Origin: Bacteroidales bacterium UBA4363 | Lineage (GTDB): Bacteria; Bacteroidota; Bacteroidia; Bacteroidales; Paludibacteraceae | Direction of reading: 5' to 3' | NCBI GenBank assembly: GCA_002393965.1 | Contig: DGSL01000008.1 | Coordinates: forward strand, 1 to 64,000 | Length of the DNA: 64,000 nucleotides | In this document: positions 55,494 through 64,000 of the stretch, piece after piece | How the letters are laid out: every line of letters begins with the position of its first letter | Numbering within the stretch: position 1 is the first letter of the stretch | Notes under the pieces: generated by a model | Told to the model about the DNA's origin: nothing | The model's input: the letters and a program-made list of their open reading frames with translations, nothing else | Databases searched by the model: none | Position numbers and translations under genes: made by a program

Positions 55494-56858
55494 ATGCAGA
55501 CAGAAAAACAATATATAGACCTCTTTCTCGATCACAGAGGGCTCATTGACCGTCACTCCTCAGCGGTGCTCAACGAGCATCGTGACGAGGCCTTCCGCAT
55601 TTTCCGAGAGAAAGGCTTTCCGACCAGCAAAGACGAGCATTATCTCTATACGAATGCGTCGCACCTCTTTGAGCCGGACTATGGACTCAACCTATCGGGC
55701 ATTGAATTTCCCATTGACCCTTACTCGATATTCCGTTGTGGGGTTCCAGGCATCAACTCGAACCTCTACTTCGTCATCAACGACCAGTTCTACAATCATT
55801 CACAGCCCACGTCCGCCAAGTTGCCGGAAGGTGTCATAGCCTGCGGGCTACGTGAGGCAGCGGATCGCTATCCAGATCTTGTTCGCCGTTATTACGGCAG
55901 AGCTGCCGACAATACAGACACGACTGTAGCATTCAACACATCCTTTGCACAGGACGGATTTTTCCTCTATGTCCCGAAGGGAGTTGAGATCAAGCAGACC
56001 ATCCAGCTCATCAACCTCATGCGAGCGGATGTGGACATGCTTGCTCAGTCGCGCAACCTCATCATTCTGGAAGAGGGGTCGAAGGCTTCCATGCTTGTCT
56101 GTGCACATGCCCTTGACGCGCATCGTTTCTTTGCCAACCGCGTAACGGAAGTCTTCGTCGGAAAGGGTGCACGATACGAGCACTACAAACTTGAGAGTAC
56201 GCGAGCTGACATGACCAACTTCGGACATCTGTACGTACAGCAACACGCGCATTCGGACGTTCTGATCAACGAAGTCACGCTACAGAACGGCGTTACGCGC
56301 AATAACGTACAGGTAGACCTGATTGGCGAGCATGCGAATCTAAACCTCTGCGGTATGTCCATCAACGACGGGAAGCAACACACGGACACATCCACCCTTG
56401 TCCGTCACCTTGTGCCGAACTGCACGACAAACGAACTTTACAAATATGTTCTGGGCGATCAGTCCGTCGGAGCCTTCTCTGGTCTGATCTATGTAGCAGA
56501 CGGTGCCTCGGGTACCAAGGCGATACAGACAAACCGTAACATCTGTCTCTCTCATGATGCCCACATGTATACCAAGCCTCATCTGGAGATACACAATGAC
56601 GACGTCATCTGTAACCACGGAGCGACCGTCGGTCAGTTGGATGCCGACACTATCTTCTACCTGCGCTCGCGTGGCATTCCCGAAGCTGAGGCGAAGATGT
56701 TGCTCATGTTTGCCTTTGTGGCTGACGTTGAGGAATTCATCCGTGTTCCTGCGTTGAAAGACACGATCAAAATGATGATTGAGCATCGCTTCCGCGGTCA
56801 TGAAACCCATAACTGTACGGGTTGTACGTCGCAAGAAGCCTGTCAAACCAAACTATAA
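55494..56858 (+). CDS. sufD: Fe-S cluster assembly protein SufD
   Basis: A 454-residue SufB-paralogous partner in the SufBCD scaffold. Family blocks: PTSKDEHYLYTNASHLFEPD, DTTVAFNTSFAQDGFFLYVP, IYVADGASGTKAIQTNRNI, then LEIHNDDVICNHGATVGQLD, YLRSRGIPEAEAKMLLMFAF. The tail NCTGCTSQEACQTKL has three Cys, an uncommon cluster-like end whose role is unclear. The region runs on into ispG after 23 bases. Confidence 0.94.
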   Translation: MQTEKQYIDLFLDHRGLIDRHSSAVLNEHRDEAFRIFREKGFPTSKDEHYLYTNASHLFEPDYGLNLSGIEFPIDPYSIFRCGVPGINSNLYFVINDQFYNHSQPTSAKLPEGVIACGLREAADRYPDLVRRYYGRAADNTDTTVAFNTSFAQDGFFLYVPKGVEIKQTIQLINLMRADVDMLAQSRNLIILEEGSKASMLVCAHALDAHRFFANRVTEVFVGKGARYEHYKLESTRADMTNFGHLYVQQHAHSDVLINEVTLQNGVTRNNVQVDLIGEHANLNLCGMSINDGKQHTDTSTLVRHLVPNCTTNELYKYVLGDQSVGAFSGLIYVADGASGTKAIQTNRNICLSHDAHMYTKPHLEIHNDDVICNHGATVGQLDADTIFYLRSRGIPEAEAKMLLMFAFVADVEEFIRVPALKDTIKMMIEHRFRGHETHNCTGCTSQEACQTKL

Positions 56859-56881
56859 GAAATCACACCTGTGAGAGTCTC

Positions 56882-58582
56882 ATGAACTACGTTGCCGATT
56901 ACTTCAACTACCAGCGTCGCAGAACCTCCGAGGTCCGAATCGGGGACTGTCCACTTGGGTCGTCGAATCCTATACGGATTCAGTCGATGACCAATACCGA
57001 CACCAACGATACGGTTGAGAGCGGAGAGCAGATTGTGCGCATTGCACAAGCGGGAGCCGATTATGTCCGTCTGACGGCACAGGGGGTGCGTGAGGCGTCG
57101 AACCTAAAAGATATTGAAGCCTACATCCACCGGAAGAACATCACCGTTCCGTTGGTTGCCGATATCCACTTCAATCCCCGTGCAGCCGAAGAGGCAGCGC
57201 TGCACGTAGAGAAAGTCCGCATCAATCCCGGCAACTTCTCCAGCAAAGGTCTGGAGGACATTGAGGTCAAACTGCTCCATCTGCTTGACATCTGCCGGCA
57301 ACACCATACGGCGCTTCGCATCGGAGTCAACCACGGCTCTCTCTCACCCCGCATCATGGATCTCTATGGAGACACACCAGAAGGGATGGTTGCGAGTGCC
57401 ATGGAGTTTCTCCGCATCTGCCACAAGGCCGACTTCAAAGACGTCGTTATCTCCATGAAAGCCTCCAACACCCTTGTCATGGTACAGAGTGTAAGGAAAC
57501 TCGTTGCGGCGATGGAAGAGGAAGACATGCACTACCCTCTTCATCTCGGAGTCACCGAGGCGGGCAGTGGCGAAGATGGGCGCATCAAATCGGCTGTCGG
57601 AATCGGAGCGCTCCTTGCGGACGGCATCGGAGATACGATCCGAGTCTCGCTATCGGAAGACCCTGAAGCCGAGATACCCGTAGCTCGCAAACTAGCGGAC
57701 TACTTCTCCCGACGTTCTGATGCGCCGTCCATTGAAGCCAGCGCGTCTGCGGCATTTGATCCCTATCGATACACCCGCCGCACCACCCATCCGGTAGGCA
57801 AGATCGGTGGCAGTCACGTCCCTGTCGTCATTGCCTCGAGCGGAGGAGACTATGCTACGCTCGAGCCAGACTATATTGGTCTATCATCCCTACCCGGTAT
57901 TCAGCATTTGACTTACAGTGAGTTGACCGACTCCACCCTAAGCCGACTGAAGAACTCGCCAGATGCGATCCTTGCCTTACGGAGTGACCATGTCAACCGT
58001 GTCGGGGAGTTGCGTGCTGCCTTCCACAAGCTCCTGCTTGCCGGGGTCACCACGCCTGTCATTTTGAATCTGCAGTATGAAGAGGACGACTTAGAGACTC
58101 TTCAGTTGAAAGCCTCGTCTGATGCCGGAGCTCTCCTGCTGGACGGATTCGGAGACGGACTCTGTCTCACCAATAAAGGCGAGAGCATCTCGTCGGAAGA
58201 TCTGGTGTCCCTTTCATTTGCCATCCTTCAGGCATCCCGCACGCGCATCAGCCGTACGGAATACATCTCGTGTCCATCCTGTGGCCGTACGCTCTACGAC
58301 CTGCAGCAGACCATTGCCGACATCAAGAGCCGCACATCGCATCTCAAGGGGCTGAAGATAGGCATTATGGGCTGTATCGTCAATGGTCCGGGAGAGATGG
58401 CCGATGCCGACTACGGATATGTCGGAGCAGCACCGGGGCGTGTATCGCTCTATAAGAAACAGACCTGTGTCGAGAAGAACATACCGACCGCAGAAGCCGT
58501 AGACAAACTCATTGCGCTAATCCGCAAGAACGGTGACTGGACCGATCCCTCACCATCCTCATCCCAGCCATGTACAAAGTAA
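56882..58582 (+). CDS. ispG: 4-hydroxy-3-methylbut-2-enyl diphosphate synthase, long form
   Basis: A 566-residue enzyme of the MEP isoprenoid pathway, using one [4Fe-4S] cluster. The start is ATG 56882 (MNYVADYFNY). TIM-barrel part: GSSNPIRIQSMTNTDTNDT, ADYVRLTAQGV, PLVADIHFNP, KVRINPGNF. Cluster Cys are 464 and 467 (SCPSCGRTLYD) and 498 (GIMGCIVNGPGEM). The protein carries an extra central domain of about 200 residues between barrel and cluster domain, the long architecture known from plants, chlamydiae and Bacteroidetes. Placement after sufBCD links a cluster-dependent enzyme to its assembly machinery. Its end overlaps the next gene by 13 bases. Confidence 0.95.
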   Translation: MNYVADYFNYQRRRTSEVRIGDCPLGSSNPIRIQSMTNTDTNDTVESGEQIVRIAQAGADYVRLTAQGVREASNLKDIEAYIHRKNITVPLVADIHFNPRAAEEAALHVEKVRINPGNFSSKGLEDIEVKLLHLLDICRQHHTALRIGVNHGSLSPRIMDLYGDTPEGMVASAMEFLRICHKADFKDVVISMKASNTLVMVQSVRKLVAAMEEEDMHYPLHLGVTEAGSGEDGRIKSAVGIGALLADGIGDTIRVSLSEDPEAEIPVARKLADYFSRRSDAPSIEASASAAFDPYRYTRRTTHPVGKIGGSHVPVVIASSGGDYATLEPDYIGLSSLPGIQHLTYSELTDSTLSRLKNSPDAILALRSDHVNRVGELRAAFHKLLLAGVTTPVILNLQYEEDDLETLQLKASSDAGALLLDGFGDGLCLTNKGESISSEDLVSLSFAILQASRTRISRTEYISCPSCGRTLYDLQQTIADIKSRTSHLKGLKIGIMGCIVNGPGEMADADYGYVGAAPGRVSLYKKQTCVEKNIPTAEAVDKLIALIRKNGDWTDPSPSSSQPCTK

Positions 58583-58875
58583 GAATCAGAGCGTTACGTC
58601 AGACGGTCTATCCAGACCTGATGGCCGCCTATGAGAACCCGATTGAGCACACGTGCAACATCAAGGAGGGTCAAGAATGGATTTCGACGGACGGTCGATG
58701 TCCTCAGGACCTGTGTCCTGCGGCGTGGGAAAGCATGCGGCCGTTTGTCGAGTCGCTGTCTCAAGGCAAGGGCAACTTCTACGACGGGTGGATGAAAAAC
58801 CCTTTGAGTGCGATGATCAGTTGCAATGACGGGTTCCGTCCCTTCTCCTTTTATCTTGAAGTCATTACGGACTGA
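58570..58875 (+). CDS. TIGR04076 family protein
   Basis: A 101-residue protein with the TIGR04076 layout: MYKVRIRALRQTV, a Cys before the GQEW/GRCP block (HTCNIKEGQEWIS, then GRCPQDLCPAAWESMRPFVE), and a late ISCNDGFRPFSFYLEVI. Four Cys are conserved-looking and could bind a metal or cluster. The function of the family is unknown. It starts inside the end of ispG, so the two are translationally coupled. Confidence 0.85.
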   Translation: MYKVRIRALRQTVYPDLMAAYENPIEHTCNIKEGQEWISTDGRCPQDLCPAAWESMRPFVESLSQGKGNFYDGWMKNPLSAMISCNDGFRPFSFYLEVITD

Positions 58876-58885
58876 GGGAATACCA

Positions 58886-59983
58886 CTATTCCGTCTTTGG
58901 GGAGGAGAGATGGATGACCACGTATTCGCTCTGAGTCCCGATGCGGAACTTTCCACCCCAGATTCCGTATCCTGACGAGACATAGATATCCGTTGCTCCC
59001 TTGCGCAGTGCACCCCATGCATTCTCGTAAATCGCCGCTGTGATCCATGAGATGGGCCATACCTGTCCATAGTGAGTGTGTCCGCTGAGTTGGAGGTCGA
59101 TATTGGCGTATTCGGATTCTTCGAGGTGATAGGGTTGGTGATCCAGCAGGATCACATAAGAAGAATCGTCGGATCGGGTCCTAAGTTGATCGGTTGTCAG
59201 GCGGTATTTATTGGTACGGTCATCCCTTCCGATGACCGTTACGCCGTCAATCTGAACGACAGAGTCGCGCAACAGCGTCACCCCCGCCTCGTTATAGAAC
59301 CCGATTGCCTCCTCAACACTATTGATATATTCATGGTTGCCCAGGCAGGCGAACACCGGAGCCTTCAGCCGTCGGAGCACCTGAGCGATCCCCTCCTCGC
59401 GGAGCGGTCGTATGCTATTATCAATCAGATCACCGGCAAGGAGAACGAAATCAGGGTTCTCAGCATTGACGCGTTCGACCCACTGTTCGGCAGCGCGTCG
59501 TCGATTATGATAGCCGAAATGCAGGTCCGAACTCATCACTATCTTCAGTGGCCGATTGAGTTTCTTTTCTGTCGTGAGATTCAGTTCCACGCGTTGCTTA
59601 CGGTAATAATTCCAGTTGCCATAGGCAAAAACGGCGGTCAGCAGAGCCACGACCGCAAGCGTTCCAGGCAGAGAATGGAACAGGAAAGAAGAGGGCAGAA
59701 CTCCGAGCAGTCTTGCCAGATCCATCAGCAGGAAGAGCATCGTCAGATAAAGAAAAACGAATACGAAAGACGTTCCTATCTCGTATAAGCAGGAAGCCAA
59801 GTTCATCGGGAGTCGGTCGAGTCCACCAAAAACCAGGAACAACGAGGCGAACCAGAGTACGAACAGGGCGACGGCCGTCCATCGGACGGGCGTTCCTCCT
59901 GGTACGATATGCCAGATACGCCATGCGCAGTAGCAGACACCGATCAGACTGATCAAAAGAACAGAGAGAAAAACTGTTTTCAT
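58886..59983 (-). CDS. Membrane-anchored metallophosphoesterase
   Basis: A 365-residue protein with about four membrane segments in the first 130 residues and then a calcineurin-like phosphoesterase domain: DLHFGYHN, LLAGDLIDNS, CLGNHEYI, LDHQPYHL and SGHTHYGQVWPISW, covering all metal-ligand blocks. This architecture matches YkuE/UDP-type membrane phosphoesterases. The substrate is not readable. It is convergent with the TIGR04076 gene, with a gap of 10 bases. Confidence 0.9.
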   Translation of the reverse strand: MKTVFLSVLLISLIGVCYCAWRIWHIVPGGTPVRWTAVALFVLWFASLFLVFGGLDRLPMNLASCLYEIGTSFVFVFLYLTMLFLLMDLARLLGVLPSSFLFHSLPGTLAVVALLTAVFAYGNWNYYRKQRVELNLTTEKKLNRPLKIVMSSDLHFGYHNRRRAAEQWVERVNAENPDFVLLAGDLIDNSIRPLREEGIAQVLRRLKAPVFACLGNHEYINSVEEAIGFYNEAGVTLLRDSVVQIDGVTVIGRDDRTNKYRLTTDQLRTRSDDSSYVILLDHQPYHLEESEYANIDLQLSGHTHYGQVWPISWITAAIYENAWGALRKGATDIYVSSGYGIWGGKFRIGTQSEYVVIHLSSPKTE

Positions 59984-60005
59984 TGCATTCGTTTTATCAG
60001 GGAAT

Positions 60006-60770
60006 TCATTCCAGTGTCATTCCATCATTGAAGACATTTCGTATCTCCTTGAAAGCATACTGGCGAACCTCGCCAGAGAGGAGCCGTAACAACAGGTGTC
60101 CATCCTCTCTAATGCCGGCAACAGACCCTTCGATGCATGTCCGGCTTGCCGTCTCGAAGAAGCGGTGTGTGCCATTGCGTCGGAACAGGCGTGCCATGTA
60201 GTCGGCATGCAGAAGTGCGGTTTCCTCTGCCAGCAGTTGGTTATACCGTCTCATCATACACCTTCGCAGATCCTCCATCAGAGCCTGTCGGTCGGTTTCG
60301 CATCCCAGTTCATTGATCAGAGAAGTCGGATTGGGAGCCTCGAAATCGAGATGCTGTTGATTGACATTGATACCGATTCCCGTAATGAAGACATCGACAA
60401 GCGCACCGCTCAGAATTGTCTCATTCCTCATACCGACCACCTTCTTCTCACCGATATAGAGGTCGTTTGGCCATTTGATGCTCATGCGTTCCACTCCGTT
60501 TTCCTGTAAGGCATCGAACACCGCCAAGGACGCCATCTCGGTAAGAAGGAACTGTCGAGAGACCGGAGTATCGGGGAAGAATACCGTCGAGAAGAGGAGA
60601 TTCTCTCCCTTTGCCGACCACCAGCGATTTCCCTGCTGACCTCGCCCAGCTGTCTGATAATCTGCCCAGATCGTCGTGCCGTCCGTCAGGTCCTTGCGTC
60701 GGGTTCGGACCAACGCCATCATATCATCGTTGGTCGAGCCAGTCGTTTCGATATGTATCAACTGATCCAT
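60006..60770 (-). CDS. birA: Biotin-[acetyl-CoA carboxylase] ligase
   Basis: A 254-residue enzyme attaching biotin to carboxylases. The active-site loop is GRGQQGNRW (42-50), with ESTNDD-type start (TGSTNDDMM), then IKWPNDLYIGEKKVVG and GIGINVNQ. It has no N-terminal DNA-binding domain, so it is not a repressor. It lies 5 bases after dacB, whose stop is next to its start, and 22 bases before the phosphoesterase gene. Confidence 0.95.
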   Translation of the reverse strand: MDQLIHIETTGSTNDDMMALVRTRRKDLTDGTTIWADYQTAGRGQQGNRWWSAKGENLLFSTVFFPDTPVSRQFLLTEMASLAVFDALQENGVERMSIKWPNDLYIGEKKVVGMRNETILSGALVDVFITGIGINVNQQHLDFEAPNPTSLINELGCETDRQALMEDLRRCMMRRYNQLLAEETALLHADYMARLFRRNGTHRFFETASRTCIEGSVAGIREDGHLLLRLLSGEVRQYAFKEIRNVFNDGMTLE

Positions 60771-60775
60771 TGCTA

Positions 60776-62320
60776 CTATTCGGCAGACGGTTCCGTATCG
60801 GTATCGGACGATTCAAGAGGGGCATTATCGTGCAGGTCCATCTCCTGTTCCTCCTTACCAACTGTCTCGTCGGTCAGGCTGAGCAGCAGAGAGCCTATTG
60901 CTCTTTTGACCCTCTCCCTGGAGCCCCGGAAATTATTCACCATCACGGCGAAAGCGTAGGTCTCGCCTTGCCATTCGACATATCCAGCATAGCACTGTGT
61001 ACGTGATATGCTGCCGCTCTTGCAGCGGACACATCCGGCGAGGCGAGTTCCCCGGAGCAGAGACTTCACAGTCCCTGTCTGTCCGGCGACCGGCAGTGAT
61101 GCGTAAAACACCTTGCCGTACTTTGCCTGAGTGTATTCCCACGTCAGCAAGTTCACCAGGAACTCAGGCGTTATTGCATTGACTGGTGCCAATCCGCTCC
61201 CGTCGTATTGAATCAACCCGTCGGTATCCACTCCCTTGCTTTTCCAAAACTCGTTGATCACCTCTGCCCCAGCCGTCACATCGGACGAGGTTTTTCTGGA
61301 GCCGAGATAGCGGTACAGGTGTTCTGCATAGTGGTTATTGCTTAGGCGGTTCGTATTCTCGACAATGTCGCGCAAAGGAGGTGACGAAAGGGTAAAGAAC
61401 GTTTTACGTCCGGAGGCCGTCTTGCGATGGGAAAGGATACAGTCGGGGGTGCCATCGACCCCGATTCCCCGGGACGAAAGAGCCTGAGTGAGTTGCTGAG
61501 AGAGGAGGAGCGGTGGATTGGGGATATCTGCCTTAGAGAGAAACTCCTTCTTCAGAGCCGGTACCGTTCCGTACACGGTACGGGAGAGTGAGAGCGGTGC
61601 GCCATAGTAATAGGCATTATCACCACCTCCGGAAGCAGCTGTGACATGGTTCTCGATACGCAGTCCTTCTATGAGAGGCTCGGTGCGCAGGATTTCGGTC
61701 TGGGTCCCTACCTTGCCCGATTTATAATAGACCACACACGTATTGTCGTAGACAGACAATCCATAGACACCCATGCCGTAGTAATTACCGAGATCTTCCC
61801 ATGACCACTTCGGCGAGACGCCCTGTTCGTTGAAGATAGAAGCGTCGGCAATCACCTGTCCCTTGATATGTCGCACTCCCAAACGGAGAACGGCACGGCA
61901 CCAGTGGTCGAGGAAAAGGGTGTCGCCCAGATACTTAGATCCGAGAGTCGGGTCTCCTCCACCCAAGATATAGAGATTGCCGTACAGAACGCTGTCCCGC
62001 ACCTCACCATCGTATTGAAGGGAAGTCTTGAAACGGAACTCTGGTCCGAGCAATTCCAGAGCCGCCGCCGTTGTCACAAGTTTCGTCGTACTTGCGGGCA
62101 GGCAGAAAGAACTGCTTCTGTACGAGTCGATGACCTCGCCTGTACGCACATTGCGCATCAGCACGCCGACGTTGGCGTGTCGGAGTTCAGGCGTATTCAG
62201 AAACGCATTAACCGACCGTCCATTCTCCGCCAGGATCGGCAATGACATGAAAAAGCCCAGCAAGAGGCACTGCAATCGAAGTCGCGTGCCTATTCTATCC
62301 TTATCCTTTGTCGTATTCAT
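60776..62320 (-). CDS. dacB: D-alanyl-D-alanine carboxypeptidase/endopeptidase (PBP4, S13)
   Basis: A 514-residue periplasmic penicillin-binding protein. A signal-like N-terminus (hydrophobic residues about 17-31) is followed by the serine acylation motif SxxK, Ser77-Thr-Thr-Lys80 in PASTTKLVT, the SxN motif (SNNHYAEHL) and KSG in CKSGSISRTQ. The inserted domains between SxxK and SxN are present, typical of PBP4. The tail after about residue 485 is acidic and poor in structure. No strong promoter was found; TATCTTCG at 62381-62388 is a near match. Confidence 0.93.
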   Translation of the reverse strand: MNTTKDKDRIGTRLRLQCLLLGFFMSLPILAENGRSVNAFLNTPELRHANVGVLMRNVRTGEVIDSYRSSSFCLPASTTKLVTTAAALELLGPEFRFKTSLQYDGEVRDSVLYGNLYILGGGDPTLGSKYLGDTLFLDHWCRAVLRLGVRHIKGQVIADASIFNEQGVSPKWSWEDLGNYYGMGVYGLSVYDNTCVVYYKSGKVGTQTEILRTEPLIEGLRIENHVTAASGGGDNAYYYGAPLSLSRTVYGTVPALKKEFLSKADIPNPPLLLSQQLTQALSSRGIGVDGTPDCILSHRKTASGRKTFFTLSSPPLRDIVENTNRLSNNHYAEHLYRYLGSRKTSSDVTAGAEVINEFWKSKGVDTDGLIQYDGSGLAPVNAITPEFLVNLLTWEYTQAKYGKVFYASLPVAGQTGTVKSLLRGTRLAGCVRCKSGSISRTQCYAGYVEWQGETYAFAVMVNNFRGSRERVKRAIGSLLLSLTDETVGKEEQEMDLHDNAPLESSDTDTEPSAE

Positions 62321-62419
62321 CTTCCTTACGATATTACCCCGTCTGTTCCTACGTTTTCTTCCGCGACGGGAATGGTCATACGAAGATAGTCTTTTTTTCG
62401 CACCGCCACGTTTTTTTCG

Positions 62420-62427
62420 TACATTTG
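62420..62427 (+). promoter_or_regulatory. -7 promoter element of holB (TACATTTG)
   Basis: TACATTTG lies 63 bases before ATG 62490. It is divergent from dacB. Confidence 0.55.
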
Positions 62428-62489
62428 TCTCTCTATTTTCATAAGTGGTCCGTCCTTCATTTTACAGCGGACTCATCTTAAAGAAGCGC

Positions 62490-63644
62490 ATGAAATTCGC
62501 AGACATCATAGGGCAGGAGGACGTCAAGCAGCGTCTCCGACTGGCAGCCGATCAAGGTCGGGTACCTCATGCGATGCTGTTTACGGGTATTGAAGGCTCC
62601 GGAACGTTACCTCTTGCCATTGCCTTTGCTCAATACCTGCTGTGTCACCATCATATTGACGGCGACTCGTGCGGAACGTGTCCATCGTGTCTAAAATTCG
62701 AGAAGCTGGCACACCCGGATCTCCACTTTGCCTTTCCTATTGTCCGGACCTCGACCTCGACGGTCTGTGACACCCTATTGCCCCAATTCCGGGAATGCGT
62801 CCTTGCCGACCCTTACATTTCGTCCACCCAGTGGCTTGACACGATCAGCGAGAGCAAGCAAGGCACCATCTATGCCAATGAGAGTGACGAGATTCTGCGC
62901 AAGCTCATGCTGAAATCCTTTGAAGGCGATCTGAAGATACTGATTCTATGGCAGCCAGAGAAGATGCATCCGACGGGAGCGAACAAACTGCTCAAGTTGA
63001 TTGAAGAGCCACCTGCCGGAACGATCCTGCTATTGGTGTCCAATGACCCGGAACACGTCCTCGGGACGATTGTCTCTCGCACGCAGCGCATCCATCTGCC
63101 ACCGGTATCGGTTGATTCGATGTCGGAGATGTTGCGAGGCCGTTATCCCACGCTCACGGAAGAGGAGGTCCGTTTTGCCTCGCGTCTTGCCAGAGGCTCC
63201 GTCATTACGGCGCGAGAGATAGCGGAGACGAACGAGTCGAGCCGTCGGTATTTCGATGACTTTGCATTCCTGATGCGAACTGCGTGGGGTATCCGCTACT
63301 TCAAGACGCAGGACAAGAAAGCGCAGGCACTCCTGCAACTGCGTCAGTTTGCGGAGACCATCGGAAAAACCTCGCGGGACAACCAGCAGGCCTTTCTGAG
63401 TTATGCCCAGCGTCTTCTACGAGAGAACTTCATCTATAATCTCCAGGAGCAGCGACTGAGGTACCTTGCGTCCTTTGAGCAGGAGTTCTCGAGCAAATTC
63501 TCGCCCTACATCCATGAGTCCAATGTTCTGGGGATCATGCAATGTTTCTCAGATGCCCAGCGTGACATTGCGCAGAATGTGCAGTCCACGCTTGTCTTCT
63601 GCGACCTTGGGTTGCGTCTCATCCTATTACTGAAACCCGAGTGA
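62490..63644 (+). CDS. holB: DNA polymerase III subunit delta'
   Basis: A 384-residue clamp-loader subunit. The start is ATG 62490 (MKFADIIGQEDVKQRL); an upstream GTG in frame would precede by 15 codons. Features: AMLFTGIEGSGTLPLAIAFA in place of a canonical Walker A (degenerate, as usual for delta'), four zinc-binding Cys in DSCGTCPSCLKFEKLAHPD, then ILWQPEKMHPTGANKLLKLI and EEPPAGTILLLVSNDP. It is followed after 32 bases by sufS. Confidence 0.93.
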   Translation: MKFADIIGQEDVKQRLRLAADQGRVPHAMLFTGIEGSGTLPLAIAFAQYLLCHHHIDGDSCGTCPSCLKFEKLAHPDLHFAFPIVRTSTSTVCDTLLPQFRECVLADPYISSTQWLDTISESKQGTIYANESDEILRKLMLKSFEGDLKILILWQPEKMHPTGANKLLKLIEEPPAGTILLLVSNDPEHVLGTIVSRTQRIHLPPVSVDSMSEMLRGRYPTLTEEEVRFASRLARGSVITAREIAETNESSRRYFDDFAFLMRTAWGIRYFKTQDKKAQALLQLRQFAETIGKTSRDNQQAFLSYAQRLLRENFIYNLQEQRLRYLASFEQEFSSKFSPYIHESNVLGIMQCFSDAQRDIAQNVQSTLVFCDLGLRLILLLKPE

Positions 63645-63676
63645 CTCAGCCCCACCACACTCCATAACCAAACCCA

Positions 63677-64000
63677 ATGATGATTGACTCAGAAAAGATA
63701 CGAAACGACTTTCCGATCCTCCAAGAAACGGTTTACGGTCATCCGCTGACCTATCTTGACAATGCCGCCACGACGCAGAAGCCACGCTGTGTCGTTGACC
63801 GCATCAAAGAGGGTTATCTTCACCGCAATGCGAACGTGCACCGCGGCGTTCACTTCCTCAGTCAGGAGGCGACAGAGGCACATGAATCCGCCCGAGAGAG
63901 GGTGCGTCGATTTATCCATGCCCGTTCCACCTCGGAGATCATCTTCACTCGCGGCACGACGGAATCCATCAACCTGGTTGCGTCCTCCTTCGGTGAGTTG
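63677..64000 (+). CDS. sufS: Cysteine desulfurase SufS (3' partial)
   Basis: The frame opens at ATG 63677 and is still open at the window end, giving 108 residues. It shows the start of a SufS-type cysteine desulfurase: FPILQETVYGHPLTYLDNAA, TTQKP, NANVHRGVHFLSQEATE, and EIIFTRGTTESINLVASSFG. The pyridoxal lysine and catalytic Cys lie beyond the window. It supplies sulfur to SufBCD, encoded about 7 kb upstream, so the suf set is split here. Confidence 0.93.
   Translation, partial: MMIDSEKIRNDFPILQETVYGHPLTYLDNAATTQKPRCVVDRIKEGYLHRNANVHRGVHFLSQEATEAHESARERVRRFIHARSTSEIIFTRGTTESINLVASSFGEL

Noticed and set aside
1..64000. CRISPR arrays, rRNA or tRNA genes and complete insertion sequences.
   Set aside because: No regular direct-repeat array, rRNA signature, tRNA cloverleaf or intact transposase was seen on reading both strands; a dedicated search could still find short items.

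Overview
The window is chromosomal DNA of a member of the Bacteroidales (Bacteroidetes) of middling GC content. The evidence is a core gene set typical of that order (DUF4294, DUF4296, a rimP-nusA-infB cluster, rsfS-ftsH-cdsA-psd-pssA, suf genes next to a long-form ispG, dnaE followed by trxA), secreted proteins with C-termini resembling type IX secretion signals, and repeated use of the Bacteroidetes -7 promoter element TAnnTTTG (at least fourteen instances), often shortly upstream of the chosen start codons. I cannot name the genus.

Layout. 1-2.6 kb: an accessory tandem array with a partial and a complete copy of one lipoprotein gene, plus small secreted or membrane ORFs, on a period of about 1.57 kb. 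2.6-8.9 kb, minus strand: three glycosyltransferases around leuS. 9.0-11.2 kb, plus strand: a DEAD-box helicase and a dihydropteroate synthase strikingly like the mobile sulfonamide-resistance Sul enzymes. 11.4-14.0 kb: a large secreted multidomain surface protein. 14.1-20.3 kb, minus strand: a likely seven-gene operon, rsfS-ftsH-cdsA-psd-pssA-FKBP-outer membrane protein. 20.5-22.4 kb: a U32 protein and DUF4294. 22.6-26.0 kb: an AT-rich accessory islet. 26.2-33.3 kb: ileS, a TraR/DksA-like protein, lspA, DUF4296, tsaE and a MscS channel. 33.4-40.3 kb: an NlpC/P60 peptidase on the minus strand, then an HDIG phosphohydrolase, a C1 peptidase, obgE, a GNAT acetyltransferase and a YjbR-like protein. 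40.4-45.0 kb, minus strand: rimP-nusA-infB. 45.1-52.9 kb: rubredoxin, dnaE, trxA, class II aldolase, DUF805 and ychF. 53.1-58.9 kb: sufBCD-ispG-TIGR04076. 58.9-62.3 kb, minus strand: metallophosphoesterase, birA and dacB. 62.4-64.0 kb: holB and the beginning of sufS, cut by the window end.

The most unusual stretch is 22634-25956. An 80-bp repeat occurs at both ends in inverted orientation (79/80 identical). Between the copies lies a single-polypeptide restriction-modification enzyme, with a PD-(D/E)xK-like nuclease motif followed by an N6-adenine methyltransferase. Upstream of it, on the same strand, is a TATATTTG promoter, then about 170 nt that can fold into long-range helices, then an intrinsic terminator just ahead of the gene, then a perfect 13-bp hairpin with a start codon in its loop. 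One arm of a leader helix can also pair with the terminator loop, an arrangement that could work as a transcriptional switch. A fragment resembling an IS200-type (Y1) transposase sits just outside the left repeat. All functional readings of this islet are inference from sequence.
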